A DNA stretch of 16,314 bases. Source: an uncultured Flavobacteriales bacterium (GTDB lineage: Bacteria; Bacteroidota; Bacteroidia; Flavobacteriales_E; Vicingaceae). The notes under the pieces are model-generated. The model was not told the origin of the DNA, ran no database searches, and saw nothing but the letters and a program-made list of their open reading frames with translations. Where the stretch lies: NCBI GenBank assembly GCA_913059105.1, contig CAJXRL010000030.1, forward strand, positions 1 to 16,314. Reading direction: 5' to 3'. Numbering within the stretch: the first letter of the stretch is position 1; each line of letters opens with the position of its first letter. Positions 7,601-12,757 of the stretch are shown here, piece by piece. Position numbers and translations under genes: made by a program.

Positions 7601-7913
7601 CATTTGCCCGCAGAGTTTGCCCAAAATTCAAATGATCTTCGGCGGTAACGTAAACAGAGTTAACAACCAGGGTATAAAAAACTTCAGCTTGCTCGTACTT
7701 GTTGATTTTCCGATATGAATTGGCAATGTATTTTATAGGAATGTACGCGTTTGCATCTTCGTCATACAACTTTTTAAATTGGACTATTGCTTCAACATAC
7801 TCCTTATTTTCGTATCTTTTTTTAGCCCGCTCTATTCTTCTGTCCTTTTCTTGAGCAAAAGAGCTTATGCATAAAAGATATATAATCAGAAGAGTGGTAG
7901 CCTTTTTTAGCAA
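4611..7913 (-). CDS. PorE-like OmpA-family protein (TPR, PD40, regulatory-like beta repeats, OmpA domain)
   Basis: 1100 residues. Signal peptide 1-20 (cleavage at SSFA/QEKD), TPR-like helices ~25-145, PD40/WD40-like propeller ~155-415 (FFMSDRTGGEGGMDLYRVER, YYSSDGFSGYGGYDLFVSE, YYASNRDGGKGKDDIYKF), five carboxypeptidase-regulatory-like beta repeats ~425-960, and an OmpA peptidoglycan-binding domain ~985-1100 with Asp1029 (SYTDKRG) and Arg1044 (LSKSRTN). This is the domain order of P. gingivalis PorE, a T9SS component that ties the outer-membrane machinery to peptidoglycan, but with far more regulatory-like repeats. The start is TTG at 7913: an in-frame stop lies just upstream and no ATG precedes the signal peptide. 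It lies 33 nt after the SprF-like gene and overlaps the cyclase start. It most likely anchors the SprF-like protein and its cargo to the cell wall. Confidence 0.93.
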   Translation of the reverse strand: MLKKATTLLIIYLLCISSFAQEKDRRIERAKKRYENKEYVEAIVQFKKLYDEDANAYIPIKYIANSYRKINKYEQAEVFYTLVVNSVYVTAEDHLNFGQTLRANGKLSAAKEQFEKFAEKSQNRVLANLLLQSMDEVKTWEKEAKNFMVKPAEGLNSEEAEYGFLTFQDKYYITSNRDKNFNSPEAFSWDGSAYMSIYEIDTAEINATNGKFILLKNKMNSDYHDGPLTINATQDKCIIMRIDNEMRGKNFVNRMKLFEGEYIDGKWKNFKRLPFNSHEYHTGHPAYGKDENELFFMSDRTGGEGGMDLYRVERNEGVWGQVENLGPTINTAKNESFPYYKNNKLYYSSDGFSGYGGYDLFVSENKGNWQAPTNLKSPINSARDDFGMYFVTENSGYYASNRDGGKGKDDIYKFVYSQEILSIGLSGVLEYKALPVEGTKIVMLGANDSIVAFEYTDTEGRFRFENLPYNEDVILRVESDDLDLIKDGRLFLTDDHGDKIKWLNRLKNGSFAFKALMPEEIKSIALIELEDSKLVHILNYKGQVYKKLPGDFAGPELVYLVDKEGTIIDSMFTDLAGGFQFQKLGLDDGRDYFVIMAEDDPELNIALINGSNRYYKLENSEEGKYILSDENLSNINSGFTGIIARLETSGKPLPFTKVNIYDEINNVVATIFTNESGEFQFNNLRIDERYYFRAIDISEEINLKTKLYVIDEKGDPLFLVKRLLDGRYSLLALPFDEYYKFRMAEKFSVPKFVALKGQIFKKLQGDFSDSMKVYLLDEGGKVVDSMYTDTRGYFNFEKLNPERNYSFKLSESKDMNLALLDADNLVIEHAVINEQGNFAYKRLTYQVATFEPIELIDGELILAEQSQEIFGQVYQKLPGDFKAGMEVYIYNEAGEIVGTAFTDSEGKFKFTKLVTDEHYYFKIEHHEEDFQLITLDENANVLDKTIKNSIGRFKYRKLGSEEHVILLEDAFDHHQVVYFDKRKIELDEFTVFYRFDSVKLNTVSKLRLQDFADLIRGEPFKIEVHSYTDKRGSPAYNQKLSKSRTNSVIAYLVSQGLKPENLIENYYGELMPVVDCQLNRCDNDDHALNRRTVVKLIKIE
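5034..6641 (-). repeat. Five diverged ~90-120-residue beta-domain repeats inside the PorE-like protein
   Basis: Protein repeats start near residues 425, 541, 638, 757 and 869. The shared pattern is G-x-[VI]-[YF]-x-K-L-x-GDF, then a VYL.DE.G.IVDSM.TD turn, then G-x-F-x-F-x-KL. Copies 2, 4 and 5 are the closest (VYKKLPGDF, IFKKLQGDF, VYQKLPGDF). At DNA level they are well diverged, so this is old amplification, not a recent tandem array. Confidence 0.75.
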
Positions 7914-7946
7914 TTTGTTGTGCCTTTAAAATCGTATTCGAATCTA

Positions 7947-8879
7947 TTAAAAATAACGGGGAGAAATGATCCCTGACTTAAAAAGTTTTAAGTCGTAACC
8001 AATAAATATTTCATGAGATCCTCCGTTTTGTCGATTAAGTGTTGTTAATGCAAAATCTAACGAGTAACCTACTCTAAGTGATTTTGTTACGTTATATTCC
8101 GCAATCGCAACTGCTCCATATCCTCTTCTAAAAGAAGCTCCTAACCATATTTTTTGTTTTAGTAAAAAGCTTGCATTTAAATCTATAAATGCTGGTTGAT
8201 TGGTTGTTGTCTTCACTAAAATAGATGGCTTAAAGGTTAGCTTTCGGTTAATAACAAAGGCTCGTCCTGCGGTTAAAATAGCTTGCGCTTGCTGTCTTGA
8301 AGCAAAATCAATATTGACATTATCTGCTCCCTGAATTCCAAGTTTTCCCTCATTTAGGTGTGTTAATTCCACTCCTATATAGTTTTTTCTATCCGAATAA
8401 TACATTCCAAAATCGAATGATGGAGTATAGTAGGTTTCTTTTCCTCGTTCTATACTTCCAAAGTTTGTATTGTCTCTATATTCAATTTCATCCCAATTGA
8501 ATATATAATTATAAAGACTAGCCCTTAATCCAAATGCTAACTTCCCTCTTCCAATTCTAACTTTGTAGGCATAAACGCCTGAAAGAATAGTTGTGTTTTT
8601 AGGTCCAATTCTGTCATTCAAAATTTGAAGTCCTAAGCCCATTTTTTTACTTCTGGTAGGTGAGTGTATTGCAAATGACTCGGTAGATGGAGCTCCTTTG
8701 AATCCTACCCACTGGGTTCTGTGCACAGCTATTGCACTTAATGTCCCTCTTGAGCCAGCGTAAGCAGGGTTTATGCCAAGTGGGTTAAAGAAGTACTGGT
8801 TAAATTGCGGGTCTTGCTGTGCCACCACTTGCAAAGACAAGAGGAACAGTAAACCAACTATGTAATATTTTACTTTCAT
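7947..8879 (-). CDS. PorP/SprF-family type IX secretion outer membrane protein
   Basis: 310 residues with signal peptide (MKVKYYIVGLLFLLSLQVVA, cleaved before QQDPQF). The family signature QDPQFNQYFFNPLGINPAYA follows at once (residues 22-41), and the protein ends with the usual beta strand SPRYF. The rest is alternating beta strands of an outer membrane barrel (HRTQWVGFKGAPSTESFAIH and VGYSLDFALTTLN are characteristic). In Flavobacterium johnsoniae, SprF is needed to secrete the type B CTD adhesin SprB, and PorP/SprF paralogues are normally encoded beside their type B cargo, as here: the cargo gene lies 3 nt upstream and the PorE-like anchor 33 nt downstream. I infer it serves that cargo. 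Several paralogues per genome are usual, so no specific symbol is given. Confidence 0.95.
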   Translation of the reverse strand: MKVKYYIVGLLFLLSLQVVAQQDPQFNQYFFNPLGINPAYAGSRGTLSAIAVHRTQWVGFKGAPSTESFAIHSPTRSKKMGLGLQILNDRIGPKNTTILSGVYAYKVRIGRGKLAFGLRASLYNYIFNWDEIEYRDNTNFGSIERGKETYYTPSFDFGMYYSDRKNYIGVELTHLNEGKLGIQGADNVNIDFASRQQAQAILTAGRAFVINRKLTFKPSILVKTTTNQPAFIDLNASFLLKQKIWLGASFRRGYGAVAIAEYNVTKSLRVGYSLDFALTTLNRQNGGSHEIFIGYDLKLFKSGIISPRYF

Positions 8880-8882
8880 AAC

Positions 8883-9620
8883 TTATCTTGTTAACTCTAC
8901 CCAGCCTTTTTCTATATTACTGCCAGATTCGAAGGTATAGAAATAAGTGTCGGATGGCAAATCATTTCCACTCAAGTTTTCTCCTCCCCATACTACTGTT
9001 GAATTGTCATAATTTTTTCCTTCCCAAACTTTATTTCCCAATCTGTTGTAAAAAATCACTTCATTACTTGGGAAAAGTTCAATGTTATCAATAATCCATG
9101 TTTCGTTTATTGCATCTCCATTTGGTGTTATCCCTGAATAGAATTTCAATAAACAAGGTAGGTTATTTGTTGCTACAACAGTAAATTTATAAACTTTGCT
9201 GCAACTAGGGTTAGTTTTAGAAACTACTTGAACGTTATGTTCCCCAACGCCTACACTACTTGCCCGAGTTCCTATACTTCCATTACTCCATAATATGTCA
9301 TACGGTCCTTCGCACCCAACAATGTTCGAAATTTCGGCAAATCCATCATTGCGCTCGTTACACAAAGGGCTGGTAATGCTAATGTCAAACCCAATTGTGT
9401 CCCCCTCAAAAGTTTGTTGAAACCCTTGGGTTAAAACAACTGAGGAAGGAGAGCCTCCAATTGTTTGGATCACCGCCTCGCCAACGGTAGAAGTAATAAT
9501 TAAAGTGCCAACTGAGTCTATTCTTCCGGAGCTGCTGATTACGTTTTGATCAACATTGGTTTGGGACCATGCAAATAGGCCGGCTAATAAAAAGGAAATT
9601 AATAACTTAAATTTCTTCAT
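8883..9620 (-). CDS. T9SS type B sorting-domain cargo protein with a SprB-like repeat
   Basis: 245 residues. Signal peptide 1-19 (MKKFKLLISFLLAGLFAWS). Residues ~26-69 match a common Bacteroidota module (NVISSSGRIDS, TVGEAVIQTIGG, VLTQGFQQTF). Residues ~80-148 resemble one SprB repeat (SPLCNERNDGFAEI, GPYDILWSNGS, GEHNVQVV). Residues 156-245 are a gliding-motility-associated type B CTD (SGITPNGDAINETWIIDNIE, FYNRLGNKVWEGKNYDN, DTYFYTF). It should cross the inner membrane by Sec and the outer membrane by T9SS, and stay attached or be released at the surface. It is small for a SprB-like adhesin, so it may act as a base or adaptor for the larger proteins encoded upstream. It is 3 nt upstream of the SprF-like gene. 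Confidence 0.93.
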   Translation of the reverse strand: MKKFKLLISFLLAGLFAWSQTNVDQNVISSSGRIDSVGTLIITSTVGEAVIQTIGGSPSSVVLTQGFQQTFEGDTIGFDISITSPLCNERNDGFAEISNIVGCEGPYDILWSNGSIGTRASSVGVGEHNVQVVSKTNPSCSKVYKFTVVATNNLPCLLKFYSGITPNGDAINETWIIDNIELFPSNEVIFYNRLGNKVWEGKNYDNSTVVWGGENLSGNDLPSDTYFYTFESGSNIEKGWVELTR

Positions 9621-9622
9621 AA

Positions 9623-9919
9623 TTAATCAATTGTAAAGTTTGGAAAAGTTAACCCATTCGTGGCTGTTACACCTCCACCAATAGTCAATACGACAGTTCC
9701 TATTGTAGGGTTTAAAGTCCCTTTTATAATTAGAGTCCCGTTATTTAAATTTGTTCCAATTGCAGTTTTGTTGTTTTGTCCGTTAATTCTTAATGTTCCT
9801 CCACCGTTTACGGTTAAAGAGCCCAAACTTGCGGTGCCTGAAAATTGACTCGTTTGAGCCATCAACCCAATAGAACTTATAACTAATACAAAGTAAAATA
9901 ACCTTTTCATTTTATTCAT
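9623..9919 (-). CDS. Small secreted beta-solenoid-like protein, paralogue of its upstream neighbour
   Basis: About 98 residues. The frame is open to 9943, but the ATG at 9919 is preferred: it is 1 nt past the upstream stop and directly precedes the signal peptide (MKRLFYFVLVISSIGLMAQ, itself starting at an ATG at 9910). The mature part is Gly/Thr/Asn-rich with short strands (LTVNGGGTLRING, NNGTLIIKGTLN, VVLTIGGGVTATNGLTF), like parallel beta-helix rungs. From SLTVN to the C-terminus it aligns without gaps to the neighbouring gene (both end in GL.F..F.I[DN]). It lacks the neighbour's N-terminal W..NW..G..P module, so it looks like a shortened copy. No T9SS CTD. It probably adds to a surface layer; function unknown. 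Confidence 0.8.
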   Translation of the reverse strand: MNKMKRLFYFVLVISSIGLMAQTSQFSGTASLGSLTVNGGGTLRINGQNNKTAIGTNLNNGTLIIKGTLNPTIGTVVLTIGGGVTATNGLTFPNFTID

Positions 9920-9920
9920 T

Positions 9921-10346
9921 TTAATTAATCGAAAACCCATCAAAATTTAACCCAGTAGCAATAGTCACAGACCCCGCTACTTCAATTTTTCGTGTACCGA
10001 AGTAATTTATATCACCATAAATTACTATTGTCCCATTATTAGTGATACTCCCAAATAACCCTTTGTTTAGTTCTCCATTTATTGTTAATGTTTGTCCGGC
10101 ATTTACAGTTAAACTACCTGCGATACCAGTTATATTTAAATTATTGCAAAACCCATCAACATCTAGCGTTCCTGCAACAAAACTATTCACTGTAACATCA
10201 TCTGCAATAGTTGGTATACCAGCAGTCCAATTAATTGCGCTTGACCAGAGGCCGGTAAATCTAAAATTAGATACCTGAGCTTGAACTGAATTAAAAACTA
10301 ATCCAAACAATACAAAAACCCCATATTTTAAATAGTTCTGTATCAC
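9921..10346 (-). CDS. Small secreted beta-solenoid-like protein
   Basis: 141 residues. The start codon is GTG at 10346, overlapping the previous gene's stop by 4 nt (GTGA). An in-frame TAA four codons upstream excludes earlier starts, and the GTG is followed by a good signal peptide (MIQNYLKYGVFVLFGLVFNS, then VQAQ). The mature part begins with the Bacteroidota adhesin motif TGLWSSAINWTAGIPTIADD, usually the first rungs of large beta-solenoid surface proteins, followed by LTVNAGQTLTING and NNGTIVIYGDIN rungs. It ends at GLNFDGFSIN, where long adhesins would continue, so it resembles a cut-down adhesin N-terminus. No CTD is visible. Its shorter paralogue follows directly. Role unknown, inferred surface-associated. 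Confidence 0.82.
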   Translation of the reverse strand: MIQNYLKYGVFVLFGLVFNSVQAQVSNFRFTGLWSSAINWTAGIPTIADDVTVNSFVAGTLDVDGFCNNLNITGIAGSLTVNAGQTLTINGELNKGLFGSITNNGTIVIYGDINYFGTRKIEVAGSVTIATGLNFDGFSIN

Positions 10347-12757
10347 GGGTTAATTTTCATTTTAAATACCCAAGAACCACTTTCTCTTCTTTCGAAAGAG
10401 AGGTCATTCCCATCTCGTACTATTCTCCAAGTACCATCCGTTGTAGGATCTCCAAAATAGAAGGCATTTGCGGCTCCCGTTTCTATGTCTCCTGCTACAT
10501 CTAAAGTAGAAGATATGGAGTTTGTTCCGATTCCAAATTTACCTCCAGTGTTAAAGTAAGAATTTTCATTATCTCCTCCTGAAAACTTTATATTCTTAGT
10601 CCCACCGCTATTGGCTAACTCGATTATACCATTACCATCAGAATAAATCATAACTCCCTTTGTTCCATTACTTCCCAATAGTTTAAACCCGTTATCTTCT
10701 GCTGTTCCATTCACTTTTACAGTAAAAGATGCTGTTGGGCTAGCAGTTCCTATTCCAACTCTATTATTGGCAGCATCTACACTAAATGTAGTTCCATCAA
10801 CATTAAACCCATTTATAATCGTTGATGTAAATGCTAAAGTATTAGCAGCTTGTGTAACTACTGTATTTCCACTTAAGGAACCAGAAGCGTCGTAAATTCC
10901 ATCACCATCAGCAGCTGCAGCAGCTGGTGTTACCCAAGTTACATTTCCAGAACCATCAGTTTCTAATACTTGATTGATTGTCCCATCTGCAGTTGGGAAA
11001 GAAAAAGCATTACCAACACTAAATGTCCCGAATACTTTTATAGAATCGTTGGCGAAATCTCCATAAATAAGAGGAGTTGAAGAATTCGAGTTATCAATGT
11101 ACAAACTATTAGATCCTGTTTCATTGGAGCCAGATTCATTCCCTAAGAATACATTTCCTGATCCTAAAGCTGCAGAGCCAGCACTTCTCCCAAGAGCAAC
11201 ATTCGAAGCTCCTGAAACGTTCGAAGCTAAAGAATTCTGACCAAGTGCTACATTATTGCTGCCTGTCTGATTTAATGATAATGTATTATGCCCAATTGCT
11301 GTATTATTTCCTCCTGTTAAGTTTTGAAACATTGAGGAAGTTCCAACAGCTGTATTGTTAGCTGCTGTTGTATTCGCAAAAAGGCTTTTTGCTCCAACTG
11401 CAGTATTTGATGAACCAGTACTTGCTTGCAATGCGACAGCTCCAATAGCTACATTATGATTTCCTGTTGAATTTGTTGTTAAGGCCTCAAAACCAATTCC
11501 AACATTTGACTCGTAAACATGTGGTGTTCCTGATTCAGCATTCCCTGCACTAGAGCCAATATATACATGTTGGCTTGCAAAATGAATTCTTCCTGGAGAA
11601 TGCATACTAAAGAGTTCTGTTCCATTTATATCAAAATGAATTATATCCTCATCAGCACTTTCCTCCACTTGAATTTTAGTATCATTATCTGCATCCGAAA
11701 TTTCATCTGGCAATGACCAACTTACGTTACCACTGCCATCTGTTCGTAATAACAGCCCATTTACTCCATCGGCTGTTGGGAAAGAGAAGGCATTTCCTAC
11801 GCTTAAAGTTCCAAAAACCTTCACGGTATCGTTTGCAAAATCTCCATAGATTAACGGGGTTGATGAACTGGAGTTTTCAATGTAGAGTTTTTGTGAACTT
11901 GTCTCTCCAGTGCCTGCTTCATTCCCTATAAAAACACTTAGATCACCTGTCGCGTTGAAACCTGCTTGATTCCCTATTGCTAAATTTCCGAATCCCCCAG
12001 TATTCCCTGCTAAGGTATTTCGGCCAATTGCTGTATTGTTGAAACCCGTGCTCATATTGGTCAAAGAGGCACGACCAATCGCAGTATTATGGAAGCCAGT
12101 GGTTAAAGCTTGCATGGATTGTTGCCCAATAGCAGTATTCTCTCTTACTGTGTTAGAAGTTGGTGCATTCATAACATTAAAGCCTATACCTACATTATCT
12201 CTCCCTACGATACCTTGCATGGAGTTATTCCCTACTACAACATTTTGAAATGAGTTAACATTTGAAATCAATTCTGAACCAGAATTATTCCCTAGGACTA
12301 CAGAGTTATTTGTGTTGATAATTTCTATTCTGCCACTGTCCATTCTAAAAAACTCTGTTCCTGCTTGGTCAAAACGAATAATGTCTTCGTCAGTAGTTTC
12401 TTCTGTTTGAATCTTAGTGTCACCGTCTGCATCTGAGATTAAAGATGAAATTGATGCCGATGTAATCATTTTCAACCAAGATGGGGATGCAGGAATTCCA
12501 TTGTTGTAGTAAAACCCAGAATCTGAATTCGTTTGAAAAATAAGTAGACCGGTTGCCGGGTTTGTTATCGCATTTCGTTGTATTATAGTCATCCGTGGTG
12601 CCAATAGCCCACTAGTTGTTGAGGAAACATCTAGCATAGCAGAGTTGTCCGGTGCAGTTCCATCCGCATTGATGGACATGTTTTGAGCGTTCACGTTTGC
12701 AATGAATAAAAATGTACACATCACCGTCGATAATATGATTTTTAACATGTTACTCAT
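10343..12757 (-). CDS. Secreted fibre-like protein with YadA-head-like NTAIG repeats
   Basis: 804 residues. Signal peptide (MLKIILSTVMCTFLFIANVN, then AQ). The ATG at 12757 overlaps the upstream stop by 8 nt; a second in-frame ATG at 12748, just after that stop, is equally good. Residues ~24-97 are an N-terminal module shared with the upstream gene (SMSIN-like, GTAPDNSAMLDVSSTTSG, NPATGLLIFQTNSDSGFYYN). Two large homologous halves follow (107-349 and 353-609), each with an ISDAD.DTKIQ.EE..DEDII opening, a run of ~17-residue NTAIG..SL...TG repeats, and a closing LYI.NS.SSTPLIYGDFAND plus SVGNAFSFPTADG. The C-terminal part has RVGIGTASP and FGIGTN rungs and ends WVFKMKINP. Such repeats form beta-roll heads in trimeric adhesins. 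No T9SS CTD and no S74 domain. Likely a surface adhesin or fibre; trimerisation is inferred. Confidence 0.85.
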   Translation of the reverse strand: MSNMLKIILSTVMCTFLFIANVNAQNMSINADGTAPDNSAMLDVSSTTSGLLAPRMTIIQRNAITNPATGLLIFQTNSDSGFYYNNGIPASPSWLKMITSASISSLISDADGDTKIQTEETTDEDIIRFDQAGTEFFRMDSGRIEIINTNNSVVLGNNSGSELISNVNSFQNVVVGNNSMQGIVGRDNVGIGFNVMNAPTSNTVRENTAIGQQSMQALTTGFHNTAIGRASLTNMSTGFNNTAIGRNTLAGNTGGFGNLAIGNQAGFNATGDLSVFIGNEAGTGETSSQKLYIENSSSSTPLIYGDFANDTVKVFGTLSVGNAFSFPTADGVNGLLLRTDGSGNVSWSLPDEISDADNDTKIQVEESADEDIIHFDINGTELFSMHSPGRIHFASQHVYIGSSAGNAESGTPHVYESNVGIGFEALTTNSTGNHNVAIGAVALQASTGSSNTAVGAKSLFANTTAANNTAVGTSSMFQNLTGGNNTAIGHNTLSLNQTGSNNVALGQNSLASNVSGASNVALGRSAGSAALGSGNVFLGNESGSNETGSNSLYIDNSNSSTPLIYGDFANDSIKVFGTFSVGNAFSFPTADGTINQVLETDGSGNVTWVTPAAAAADGDGIYDASGSLSGNTVVTQAANTLAFTSTIINGFNVDGTTFSVDAANNRVGIGTASPTASFTVKVNGTAEDNGFKLLGSNGTKGVMIYSDGNGIIELANSGGTKNIKFSGGDNENSYFNTGGKFGIGTNSISSTLDVAGDIETGAANAFYFGDPTTDGTWRIVRDGNDLSFERRESGSWVFKMKINP
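10931..12439 (-). repeat. Two-copy internal duplication (~240-257 residues each) in the fibre-like protein
   Basis: Copy A is 11711-12439 (residues 107-349) and copy B is 10931-11701 (residues 353-609). They share the opening TKIQ.EE..DEDII.FD..GTE, the NTAIG-type repeat block, and the closing STPLIYGDFAND and SVGNAFSFPTADG. Within each copy the NTAIG units repeat every 16-17 residues (~51 bp); copy B has about six units and copy A about three to four. DNA identity is moderate. Confidence 0.85.

Noticed and set aside
9920..9943. Earlier start at 9943 for the small solenoid gene
   Set aside because: It would overlap the upstream gene and put charged residues before the signal peptide; the ATG at 9919 or 9910 fits better.
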